From assembly GCF_014202505.1 (NCBI RefSeq), contig NZ_JACHGW010000002.1, positions 1,302,001 through 1,366,000 on the forward strand: a DNA stretch of 64,000 nucleotides, given 5' to 3'. Source of the DNA: Armatimonas rosea (GTDB lineage Bacteria; Armatimonadota; Armatimonadia; Armatimonadales; Armatimonadaceae). Of the stretch, positions 35,629 through 43,569 are shown in pieces (the stretch's first letter is position 1; every line of letters begins with the position of its first letter). Position numbers and translations under genes: made by a program. The notes below the pieces were generated by a model. That model searched no databases. It worked only from the letters and a program-made list of their open reading frames with translations, and was not told the DNA's origin.

Positions 35629-36414
35629 GTGCCTTCTATCTATGTTTTTGATCTGGACGGTGTCCTCTGGCGCGGCGAGAGTGTCGTGCCCGGAGCACCG
35701 GAAGCCATCGCCCGGCTACGTGCCGCCGGTAAGCGTCTCTACTTTCTCACCAACAACTCCAGTCAGCCACGGCGGGTCTATGTCGAGAAGCTCACGCGCC
35801 TAGGGATGCCTGCCCAGGAGAGTGAGATCGCCACCAGCGCCTCGATCACCGCGGCCTATCTCCAGCAGCAGGGGGCGGCGGGAAAGTCGGTCTTTGCGGT
35901 GGGGGGACCGGGAATCCACGACGAGCTCGGGCGGGTTGGGATCGAGGTCGTGAGTGTCGCCGACCCGGAGGAGCGTGACCTGGCGTGTTCTTATGTCGTG
36001 GTGGGGCTGGACAAGGACTTCCGCTACGAGACCCTGCGCCGTGCCCAGCAGTGCCTCTTGCGTGGCGCGACCTTTATCGCCACCAACCGCGATGGCCAGT
36101 ACCCGGTCGAGCAGGGGGTGATCCCCGGTGGGGGGAGCATTGTCGCCGCCATCGCCACAGCGGCGGAGCGCGAGCCGCTCACCATGGGCAAGCCCGAGCC
36201 GCTGGGGCTTCAGCTTCTCTTGCAGCTCGCCGGAGTCTCTCCCGACGATGCCGTGATGGTGGGGGACCGCCTCGACACCGATATTCTCTGTGGCAACCGC
36301 TGTGGGGTTCCTACGGCTCTGGTGCTGACGGGAGTGGGAACACGGGAGCAGGCTGCAGCCGCGCCTCCTGGGCTGGCTCCGACACGGGTAATCGCGACCC
36401 TTGCCGAGCTCTAG
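35629..36414 (+). CDS. HAD-IIA family phosphatase (NagD-like)
   Basis: A 261-residue HAD hydrolase. Motif I is VFDLDGVLWRG with the nucleophile and acid Asp pair, motif II lies in FLTNNSSQPR, the Lys motif is GKPEPLGLQL, and motif IV is MVGDRLDTDILCGNRCG. The type IIA cap lies between motifs II and III. Related proteins dephosphorylate 4-nitrophenyl phosphate, glycolate phosphate or nucleotides; the substrate here is unknown. It starts at a GTG. The gene stands alone. Confidence 0.92.
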   Translation: MPSIYVFDLDGVLWRGESVVPGAPEAIARLRAAGKRLYFLTNNSSQPRRVYVEKLTRLGMPAQESEIATSASITAAYLQQQGAAGKSVFAVGGPGIHDELGRVGIEVVSVADPEERDLACSYVVVGLDKDFRYETLRRAQQCLLRGATFIATNRDGQYPVEQGVIPGGGSIVAAIATAAEREPLTMGKPEPLGLQLLLQLAGVSPDDAVMVGDRLDTDILCGNRCGVPTALVLTGVGTREQAAAAPPGLAPTRVIATLAEL

Positions 36415-36487
36415 CCGGCTCCGAGGGGAGTGCCAGGAGTTGCTGGAGTTGCTCTAGCGCCCAGCGGCGTAGCTCTGTCTCGCTCAT
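36311..36487 (-). CDS. Possible small protein antisense to the HAD 3' end
   Basis: A 58-residue frame, starting MSETELRRWALEQLQQLLAL, which looks like a natural helical start. A minus-strand TACTCT (36499-36494) ends 6 bases before its ATG, the same leaderless spacing seen elsewhere in the window. The last two thirds run antisense to the HAD gene and are Pro/Ala-rich, as expected from a shadow frame. Doubtful. Confidence 0.25.
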   Translation of the reverse strand: MSETELRRWALEQLQQLLALPSEPARARQGSRLPVSEPAQEARLQPAPVFPLPSAPEP

Positions 36488-36619
36488 GACGCTAGAGTAG
36501 CCCGAGCCCGTTACGCCAGCGTTACAGCTATCTCGAGTTTGGGGCCGCTGAGCGGCGCTTTGGTGCAGCTGAGCAAATCTTAGGAGCATATTGACCCAGA
36601 CACGAGTAAGAAGTACGTG

Positions 36620-38128
36620 ATGGACTCTCAACAAACGGCGCGGCGCTCCTACTTTCATGCTGCCGATCTTCCTGCGTCCCTGGTGGTATTCCTGGTGGCG
36701 GTGCCCTTGGCGCTGGGTATTGCCAATGCCTCGGGGGCACCGATCGCCTCCGGACTCATCGGCTGCATCGTCGGAGGGATCGTCGCGGGCCTCGTGGGCG
36801 GCGCTCCTCTCCAGGTCAGCGGTCCTGCGGCGGGCCTGACGGTCTTGGTCTTTGGGCTGGTGCAGAAGTTCGGCTGGACCCAGATGTGCGCGATCTCGCT
36901 GGCAGCCGGGGTGATCCAGCTCTGCTTTGGGGCCCTACGGATCGCCCGTGCGTGCCTGCTGATCTCGCCCGCAGTGGTGCACGGGATGCTCGCCGGGATC
37001 GGGGTGACCATCGCACTGGCGCAGTTTCATGTCATGCTGGGAGGCAAGCCCCGACCTGCAGCGCTTCTGAACCTAAAAGCGATCCCCTACGAGGTGGGCC
37101 AGTTGCTCGCTCACCCTACAACTGCCGAAGTGCACGCCGCAGTTCTCGGGGTGGTGACCATTGCGATCTTGATTGTCTGGGGCTACCTGCCCGCAAGAGT
37201 CCGGCTGATCCCCGGTGCGCTGGTCTCCGTGCTGGTGGCGACCGTCCTGGGGAATCTCTTCTTCACGCAAGCCCCCCGCGTCGCCATCAAAGATGGCTCC
37301 CTCTTCCAGCTCCAGGTGCCACAGCTTCCGGCCGATCTGGGGGGATTCTTTGTGGCGGCTCTGACCATCGCGGTGGTCGCCAGTGTGGAGTCCCTGCTCT
37401 GTGCGGTGGCGACCGACAAGCTCCACAGTGGCCCCCGCGCCAATCTGGACCGGGAGCTGATCGGTCAGGGAGCGGCCAATGCACTCTCGGGACTACTGGG
37501 CGGGCTCCCCGTCACGGGCGTGATCGTGCGGAGCGCTGCCAATGTCACGGCGGGGGCAAAGACACAGGGCTCTGCGGTCCTGCACGGTCTCTGGATTGTT
37601 CTCTTCGTGCTGGTGGCGACCCCGCAGCTCAATAAGATCCCCCTTGCAGCGCTGGCGGGCCTGCTGATCCATGTGGGAGTGCGGCTGGTCAACCTCCACC
37701 ATATCAAGGAGCTCCATCTCCACCGCGAGGTCGTTGTCTACCTGGTGACTGCTCTGGGGGTGGCGTTTGTCAACCTCCTGGCCGGAGTCGGGCTAGGAAT
37801 GGGGCTGGCCCTCTTGCTCCTGTTGCGCCGCCTCGCCTACCTAAAGATCCAGGTAGAGAGCCGGAGCACGAGCTGGCATGTCGCGATTCAGGGGGCACTC
37901 AACTTCCTCTCCATGCCCCAGCTGACCGCGGAGCTCGCGAAGATCCCTAGTGGTGCCCGTGTGGATGTCGATCTCCAGGTGGAGTTTATGGACCATGCGG
38001 CCTTTGAGGCGCTACACAGCTGGCGACATACCCACGAGAAGAGCGGCGGGGTCGTGGATATCGACGAGAGACATGAGGCTTGGTATGGTGCTGCTAAGAG
38101 CGGCCAGCCCCGCGTGAAGCGCGATTAA
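36620..38128 (+). CDS. SulP family anion transporter, probable bicarbonate uptake
   Basis: A 502-residue transporter with about 11-12 hydrophobic segments (ASLVVFLVAVPLALGIANAS; GLVGGAPLQVSGPAAGLTVL) and a short C-terminal STAS-like domain (about 410-485, VDVDLQVEFMDHAAFEAL). SulP proteins move sulfate, bicarbonate or dicarboxylates. The carbonic anhydrase gene 28 bases downstream suggests bicarbonate as substrate (inference from context). An in-frame GTG lies one codon before the ATG used here. The gap upstream (36415-36619) shows no clear promoter. Confidence 0.88.
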   Translation: MDSQQTARRSYFHAADLPASLVVFLVAVPLALGIANASGAPIASGLIGCIVGGIVAGLVGGAPLQVSGPAAGLTVLVFGLVQKFGWTQMCAISLAAGVIQLCFGALRIARACLLISPAVVHGMLAGIGVTIALAQFHVMLGGKPRPAALLNLKAIPYEVGQLLAHPTTAEVHAAVLGVVTIAILIVWGYLPARVRLIPGALVSVLVATVLGNLFFTQAPRVAIKDGSLFQLQVPQLPADLGGFFVAALTIAVVASVESLLCAVATDKLHSGPRANLDRELIGQGAANALSGLLGGLPVTGVIVRSAANVTAGAKTQGSAVLHGLWIVLFVLVATPQLNKIPLAALAGLLIHVGVRLVNLHHIKELHLHREVVVYLVTALGVAFVNLLAGVGLGMGLALLLLLRRLAYLKIQVESRSTSWHVAIQGALNFLSMPQLTAELAKIPSGARVDVDLQVEFMDHAAFEALHSWRHTHEKSGGVVDIDERHEAWYGAAKSGQPRVKRD

Positions 38129-38156
38129 CGGAACGAAGGATATTCAGGGAGACAGA

Positions 38157-38795
38157 ATGCAAAAGCTAATTGAGGGTGTCCACTACTTTCAGAATATTGG
38201 GTTTCGGCAGCAGAAAGAGCTCTTCGAGCGCCTCGCGGCGGGCCAGAGCCCTGAGGCGTGCTTTATCACCTGCTCCGACTCCCGTATCGACCCCACCTTG
38301 ATCACCAATGCCAAGCCCGGACAGCTCTTTATCGTCCGCAATGCAGGCAATGTGATTCCTTGCTATGGCACGCAGAACAATGGGGAGCTTGCGGCCGTAG
38401 AGTTTGCGGTGGGGGTGCTGGGAGTCAAGGACATCATTGTCTGCGGCCACACGCACTGCGGTGCGATGAAGGGCGTGCTCCACCCCGAGTCTCTGAGTGC
38501 GCTGCCGACACTCAAGAGCTGGCTGAGCCACTGTGATGCCACCGCAGAGATCATCCGGGACCACTACGGCCATCTCTCAGGCGAGGAGCTCTACACCGCC
38601 ACGGCGGAGGAGAATGTCCTGGTTCAGATGGAGCACCTGCGAACCCTGCCGGTGATCGCCAGTCGGGCATCGCGGGGGCTGATCAACCTGCACGGCTGGA
38701 TGTACAAGTTCGAGACCGGTGAGGTCTTTGTCTATGACAGTGCGATTGGCCAGTTTGAGAAGATCGGCGAGGACAACGGTTTGGGGATAAAGTAG
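38157..38795 (+). CDS. Beta-class carbonic anhydrase
   Basis: A 212-residue zinc enzyme that interconverts CO2 and bicarbonate. The zinc ligands are Cys39 (in CSDSRIDP), His98 and Cys101 (in CGHTHCGAMKG), and the Asp41-Arg43 dyad is present. Length is normal and no signal peptide is seen, so it acts in the cytoplasm. Pairing with the SulP transporter suggests a bicarbonate uptake and retention module. It is followed within 5 bases by the histidine kinase gene, so the four genes probably form an operon. Confidence 0.95.
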   Translation: MQKLIEGVHYFQNIGFRQQKELFERLAAGQSPEACFITCSDSRIDPTLITNAKPGQLFIVRNAGNVIPCYGTQNNGELAAVEFAVGVLGVKDIIVCGHTHCGAMKGVLHPESLSALPTLKSWLSHCDATAEIIRDHYGHLSGEELYTATAEENVLVQMEHLRTLPVIASRASRGLINLHGWMYKFETGEVFVYDSAIGQFEKIGEDNGLGIK

Positions 38796-38799
38796 TGCT

Positions 38800-40035
38800 G
38801 TGAACCCCGAGACACTGGACGATTTTCTAAAGAGCACCTGTGTCATCGTGGTCTTTGCCTATCTCTTGACACGGCAGCGGCTTGAGGCAATCGGCTGGCT
38901 CGGTGCGATCTTTGGTGCGGTGGGGCTGGTAGAGCTCTGGCTCTCCCGCGAGCGCTCGCCCTACGATACCTACACGCTGATCATCACCTTTGCCGCCCTG
39001 CGTTTTGGGGTGCGGGTGGGGGCGATTGCAGCGCTGATCGTCGGGGTGGGGGCACCACTCTTTCTTCATGAGCAGGCGCTGATGCGCACCTGGCTGGCGC
39101 TGGGAATGAGCCTGGGGGCGGGGCTAGTGGTGCGGCGTACTCTCCCCGAGCGCCGCACGAGCCTCGCGTGCTTTCTCGCCATCACCCTGGCGGAGACGGG
39201 GGCGATTCTGGCGCGAAGCCTGCTCCACCGCCAGAGTGAGATCTTGTTTTCACCGTCGCTGGCCTTCTTAAAGATTGGTGCCAATGGCTTGGGGGCCTTA
39301 CTCCTCCAGATGGTCTTTAGCGATGCCCAGGCCCGTCAGCGGGCGGAGGAGCTTCGTGTCGAGGTGGAACGCGGACGAACCCGCTTGGCGGAGGCGCAGC
39401 TGGCCGCACTCCAGGCACGGGTGCACCCGCACTTTCTCTTCAATGCCCTCACGTCGATTGCCGCGCTCTGTCGGCTGGCACCGTCCCAGGCGGAGAAGGC
39501 CATTATTCTTCTGGGGCAGCTCATGCGCCGTGCCCTAGAGAGCTCACCACGCAACCTCGTCCCCCTCGGCGAAGAGCTGGAGGCGGTCTCGGGCTACTTA
39601 GAGCTGGAGGCGCTCCGACTGGGCACCCGTCTGAGCATCGTCCGTACCCTCGACCCAAGCTGTCTGGGGGTGCTGGTTCCTCCGTTTGCGGTGCAGACAC
39701 TGGTCGAGAACGCAATCTTGCATGGGATCAGCCCCGATGTCGAGCCTGCCGTACTCACGCTTGTCGTCCGGGCACAAAAAAAACGCGTGCTGGTCTCGAT
39801 TGGGGATACCGGAGTGGGGATGGAGCCCGAGGTCCTCCTGCGGGCACGGAGCAGGGGACAGGCGAAGGAGAACGAGCACCCACATGGGATCCCTCTGGCC
39901 AGTGAGCGTCTTGTTCTGCTCTGGGGACGGGGAGCGCGCCTGCGGGTCTTTTCCCGGGCGGGACAGGGGACCTGGGTTGTCTTTGGAGTCCCCCGAGGAG
40001 AGAGGCAGGGAGAGAAGGGGGAAGTGAGGCAATGA
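38800..40035 (+). CDS. LytS-type sensor histidine kinase
   Basis: A 411-residue membrane kinase starting at GTG. Residues about 10-175 are hydrophobic with a 5TM-Lyt-like sensor character. A short coiled coil (about 178-205) follows. The kinase core has the phospho-acceptor His in ARVHPHFLFNALTSI and the ATP-binding N and G boxes in LVENAILHGI and GDTGVGME. The last 10 residues are a charged tail that overlaps the response regulator start by 4 bases. The signal sensed is unknown; genetic linkage suggests CO2/bicarbonate or the envelope (inference). Confidence 0.92.
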   Translation: MNPETLDDFLKSTCVIVVFAYLLTRQRLEAIGWLGAIFGAVGLVELWLSRERSPYDTYTLIITFAALRFGVRVGAIAALIVGVGAPLFLHEQALMRTWLALGMSLGAGLVVRRTLPERRTSLACFLAITLAETGAILARSLLHRQSEILFSPSLAFLKIGANGLGALLLQMVFSDAQARQRAEELRVEVERGRTRLAEAQLAALQARVHPHFLFNALTSIAALCRLAPSQAEKAIILLGQLMRRALESSPRNLVPLGEELEAVSGYLELEALRLGTRLSIVRTLDPSCLGVLVPPFAVQTLVENAILHGISPDVEPAVLTLVVRAQKKRVLVSIGDTGVGMEPEVLLRARSRGQAKENEHPHGIPLASERLVLLWGRGARLRVFSRAGQGTWVVFGVPRGERQGEKGEVRQ

Positions 40036-40781
40036 GAGCACTCGTTGTCGATGACGAGCCGCTGGCACGTGCCTACCTCCGGCAGCTCCTGGAAGAGCAG
40101 GGGGTGACAGTCGTTGCGGAGGCCGAGAGCGCGACCCAGGCTCTCTTGCTCAACGAGGACCTCCAGCCCGAGCTTCTCTTCTTGGACATTCAGATGCCGG
40201 GCCTCACCGGGCTCCAGCTCGCCGCAGCGTTACGCCAGACCTCCCCAGGTGTCTTGCTGGTCTTTGTCACGGGCTACTCGGAGCACGCGGTGACCGCTTT
40301 TGAGCACGCTGCTCTGGACTACCTGGTCAAGCCCGTTGCTGCGGCGCGGCTCGCCCAGACCCTCGCCCGTGCCCAGGAGCAGCTCAGCCACGTCGGTCAC
40401 CTAGAACGAGAGGATCCCCCGGAGGCGGAGCTTCCGCTGACACCCCTCAAGCGGCTCCCGATCCGTCAGGACTACTCGGTTCTCTTGCCCCGTGTGGAAG
40501 ACATTCGCTATGCACTGGCCCAGGAGAAGCGTGTGGTGGTCCAGACGGCGGAGGGAGAGTACCGCACCTACTACACACTCAGTCAGCTAGAGCGTCTGCT
40601 CCCCGCTGAGCTATTTCTCCGTATCCATGATTCCTGTCTCGTGAACCTGGAGCGTGTCGAGGAGCTCCTCTACCTGGGGAACCATGCCTACGGGGTGCGG
40701 CTGACGGGGGGGCAGCAGCTCCCGGTTAGCCGCACGCGCTTCTCCCTACTCCAGAAGCGCCTAGGAATCACGCCACGCTAA
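40032..40781 (+). CDS. LytTR-family response regulator
   Basis: A 249-residue regulator. The receiver domain (1-120) has the acidic pair VVDDEP and phospho-acceptor Asp52 in LFLDIQMPG, with Lys in LVKPV. The LytTR DNA-binding domain (about 145-245) has IRYALAQEKRVVVQT and FLRIHDSCLVNLERVEEL. It is the partner of the kinase with a 4-base overlap. LytTR proteins commonly bind direct repeats upstream of envelope or transport genes. Its end overlaps the convergent BTAD gene by 14 bases. Confidence 0.94.
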   Translation: MRALVVDDEPLARAYLRQLLEEQGVTVVAEAESATQALLLNEDLQPELLFLDIQMPGLTGLQLAAALRQTSPGVLLVFVTGYSEHAVTAFEHAALDYLVKPVAAARLAQTLARAQEQLSHVGHLEREDPPEAELPLTPLKRLPIRQDYSVLLPRVEDIRYALAQEKRVVVQTAEGEYRTYYTLSQLERLLPAELFLRIHDSCLVNLERVEELLYLGNHAYGVRLTGGQQLPVSRTRFSLLQKRLGITPR

Positions 40782-43530
40782 GAGGCTGCAGGGTTGCTGT
40801 GAGTAGGGCAAAGAACTCCGCTCGCGTGAGTGCCTTCCCCGCTTCCCCGAGCTGCAGGAGGCGTGCAGGAGCAAGACACGCTTCTAGCTGCTGGCGGACC
40901 TTCTCACGATCCCGATGGGCAGCCTCGAAGAGATGGATCTGGTGCTGGTCGATAAGCTGCTGTGCGAAACTAAGGAGGGGGACGGCCTCCTCGGGCTGGT
41001 TGTTGCGGAGAAGAAGGCGCGCGGCTTCGTCCCCAAGCCGGCGGTCCATATCGTGGGCGTGGCAGGGCAAGAGCACCTCGGCCGCCTCCAAGAGAAACCG
41101 GGCCGCCTCCGCAATCGCACCGGACTCCATGCAGCAGGTCGCCACAAGGCTGAGGCTATCGCCGAGCATGAGGGGCTCACCTGTCTGCTGGCTCAAGGCG
41201 AGTGCCTGTCGGTGGCAGCGCTCCGACTCGGCACGCTCCCCCAGCTCGGTTGCGACCGCGCCGAGCCCATGCCAGCTATTGACGGCCCAGCGCACCTCCG
41301 GGAGGCCCTCACTGGCTGCCACTCCCGCAGTAAAGTGCTCTCGTGCCTCCAGGAGCTCTCCCAGGGCGTAGTGGGTGATCCCTAGGTTGGTGCGAAGCAG
41401 AACCTCGATCAGAGGGGGACGGGGAGGCACGAGGCTCTGGAGCGCCCCTCCGAGTGCTGTCTTTGCGGCGGCATAGTCCCCCTCCGCGACAGCGAGTGTC
41501 CCCAGGTTGCGCTGCGCCTCCCCCAGCGCGGCCTGGTCTCCCAGTAACTCGGCGACGGCGGCGCAGCGCTCGAAGTAGTGGCGCGCCTGGGGCATGTGGC
41601 CTTTATAGAAGTAGAGCGATGCCAGGCCGGAGAGAGCGAGCCGCATCGAGAGAGAGGGGGGATCGCCCGGGAAGTGCGTCAGTACCCGCTCCAGAAGGAC
41701 GATCCCTGAGTCGAGCAGGCCTGCATGGAACCAGCGCCGGACACTCTGTGCCACCAAGCGCAGGGCATCGTCGGGGCTCTCTTCTTCGAGAAAGGCTAGG
41801 GCTGCCTCGCTATTCTCGCGCTCGGCGAGGGTCTCGGCGGTACTCTCTTGCTCGATCCCTAGGAGCCAATCGGCGTGGCGGCGACGAAGCCGTGGGGTGC
41901 TCTCGCCCAGGCACTCGGCGGCGAACTCACGGACACTCTCCAGCATCGAGAAACGGGGGACCTCGCCGGTAAGGTCCGCAAGGAGCAGGGAGTGCTCCCG
42001 CAGGCGACCGAGGGCAAAGCTGGTCACCGCCGCCTCGCAGACAAGCTCCGCAGCGGGGAGCGTAAATCCTCCTCGAAAGACCGAGAGCTCGGCAAAGAGG
42101 GCCGCGAGCTCATTGGGGAGAAGCTCCAGGCTCCAGCGAAGGGCGGCGCGCACCGAGAGGTGGCGTGCCTCGCGGTCGAGGCGGCGGCCCTCCAGCGCCA
42201 GCGCCGCCGTGAAGCGCTCCTGCATCTGCCGCGGCGTGAGCTGTCCCGCCCAGCTCGCCGCCAGCTCCAGGGCAAGAGGAACTCCTTCCAGCTGGCGGCA
42301 GAGGGTAGCCAGCGCCGAGGCATTGCGAGCGGTCAGCCCAAACTCCGGGAGTGCGGCGCGGGCACGGTCACAGAAGAGGGCAAGGGCTGCATTGCTCGCC
42401 AGCTGCTCCAGTGCCGCGGTGGGCGGGGGGAGCGGGAGGGCGGCGATGGGGAAGACATGCTCACCAGGCAGTCCCAGGCGAATGCGGGAGGTTACCAGAA
42501 ACCGGGCAAAGGGGAGCTGTGCTAGGAGCACGGGAAGCTCCAAGGCGGCGTCATCGACCAGCTGCTCCAGGTTGTCCAGGATCACAAGTGTCGGCTGCGC
42601 CCCGAGCCGCTCTTGGATAGCATCGAGTGCGGCCCCCGTGCGGGGAAGCTCCAAGGCATCGCGCAGGCCCTCGCGTAGCCGCCCCGCATCCCGTGTCTCC
42701 GCCAGGGGGACAAACCAGACCCCCCCGACAAAGCGCTCCTGAAGGCTGCGCCCCGTCTCGATCGCAAGGCGTGTCTTGCCGGTCCCGCCCGGGCCGGTGA
42801 GGGTAACCACACGCAAGGTCGGGTCGGTGAGGAGCGTGGTCAGGCGCTCCCGCTCTCCCTCGCGCCCAAAGAACCGGGTAAGGGTAAGCGGAAGGTTGGT
42901 CGGGGGCAGGTTCCTGTCGGCCATCTCCCTGCCGCTGAGACGGCTTCCCTCTTCCCCTATTGCTCCTTCGTCGCGGGAAGAGGGACTGTCTGGAATGCCC
43001 CTCTTCCTAGCGAGGGACGAGCGATCCAGGGAAGAGGGGGAGCGCTCTAAGGCGCGGGGAGATGGCCCGGGAGAGATGGCACTCAAGGCCGCCTCCAGCC
43101 GCGCCTGCTCCTCTAATATCCACTCGTCGTAGTAGCCCGGGAGAAACGGGCCGGTGTAGAGGCGCTGCGCCTCGGGGAGGTCCTTGCGCTTGAGGGCGGC
43201 CTCGACAGCGGCGACATCGGTGGTGAGGGCCTCGGGGCGGAGCTTGATGTGGGTGCGGGTGGTGATGAGCACCGTGTCGGCGGGGGTGGGCGGCGGCTCT
43301 AGGGCCTTGCGGAGGGCGTTCAGCGCGACCCGCAGGCTGGCGCGGCCCTGCTCTAGCTCGCTCTCGGGCCAGAAGCGCTCGATCAGCTCCTCACGCCCGT
43401 GTTCGCGGTGGGGATGTAGCGCGAGCCAGGCCAGAAGCGCGACTGTCTTTTGCGTGCGGAGCCGTGTGATGGTCTCGCCGGGGCGCTCCAGTCGAAAGCC
43501 ACCGAGCAGGAATAGTCGCCACATTGCCAT
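40768..43530 (-). CDS. Large BTAD/NB-ARC/TPR transcriptional regulator (AfsR-like)
   Basis: A 920-residue protein. Residues 1-90 form an OmpR-like winged helix (MWRLFLLGGFRLERPGETIT, TVALLAWLALHPHREHGREE). Residues 91-150 are the BTAD region (VAAVEAALKRKDLPEAQRLY). A low-complexity linker at about 155-204 is encoded by repeat element D. The NB-ARC ATPase follows at about 220-560, with Walker A LTGPGGTGKTRLA and Walker B TLVILDNLEQL. The C-terminus is TPR repeats. Such STAND regulators act as signal-gated switches. The target genes are unknown. A TATAAT box lies 9 bases before the ATG. Confidence 0.9.
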   Translation of the reverse strand: MAMWRLFLLGGFRLERPGETITRLRTQKTVALLAWLALHPHREHGREELIERFWPESELEQGRASLRVALNALRKALEPPPTPADTVLITTRTHIKLRPEALTTDVAAVEAALKRKDLPEAQRLYTGPFLPGYYDEWILEEQARLEAALSAISPGPSPRALERSPSSLDRSSLARKRGIPDSPSSRDEGAIGEEGSRLSGREMADRNLPPTNLPLTLTRFFGREGERERLTTLLTDPTLRVVTLTGPGGTGKTRLAIETGRSLQERFVGGVWFVPLAETRDAGRLREGLRDALELPRTGAALDAIQERLGAQPTLVILDNLEQLVDDAALELPVLLAQLPFARFLVTSRIRLGLPGEHVFPIAALPLPPPTAALEQLASNAALALFCDRARAALPEFGLTARNASALATLCRQLEGVPLALELAASWAGQLTPRQMQERFTAALALEGRRLDREARHLSVRAALRWSLELLPNELAALFAELSVFRGGFTLPAAELVCEAAVTSFALGRLREHSLLLADLTGEVPRFSMLESVREFAAECLGESTPRLRRRHADWLLGIEQESTAETLAERENSEAALAFLEEESPDDALRLVAQSVRRWFHAGLLDSGIVLLERVLTHFPGDPPSLSMRLALSGLASLYFYKGHMPQARHYFERCAAVAELLGDQAALGEAQRNLGTLAVAEGDYAAAKTALGGALQSLVPPRPPLIEVLLRTNLGITHYALGELLEAREHFTAGVAASEGLPEVRWAVNSWHGLGAVATELGERAESERCHRQALALSQQTGEPLMLGDSLSLVATCCMESGAIAEAARFLLEAAEVLLPCHAHDMDRRLGDEAARLLLRNNQPEEAVPLLSFAQQLIDQHQIHLFEAAHRDREKVRQQLEACLAPARLLQLGEAGKALTRAEFFALLTATLQPLSVA
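42919..43067. repeat. Double-hairpin palindromic repeat inside the BTAD gene (element D)
   Basis: Hairpin 1 at 42947-42984 has arms CCCTCTTCCC / GGGAAGAGGG. Hairpin 2 at 42998-43039 has arms CCCCTCTTCC / GGGAAGAGGGG. The outer arms are GGCCATCTCC and GGAGATGGCC. TTGCTCCTTCGTCGCGGGAA is shared exactly with element C, and the right outer arm is the exact reverse complement of the left outer arm of C over about 24 bases. It is read in frame as a Ser/Arg/Glu-rich linker. Confidence 0.85.
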
Positions 43531-43539
43531 TGAAAAGGG

Positions 43540-43545
43540 ATTATA
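43540..43545 (-). promoter_or_regulatory. -10 box for the BTAD regulator (leaderless pattern)
   Basis: The minus strand reads TATAAT, ending 9 bases before the ATG at 43530. Confidence 0.5.
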
Positions 43546-43569
43546 TCGGATAGCGGCGAATCAGACTCC

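Noticed and set aside
41875-42742. Long plus-strand frames opposite the BTAD regulator
   Set aside because: Arg/Ser/Ala-rich shadow translations of a GC-rich gene.
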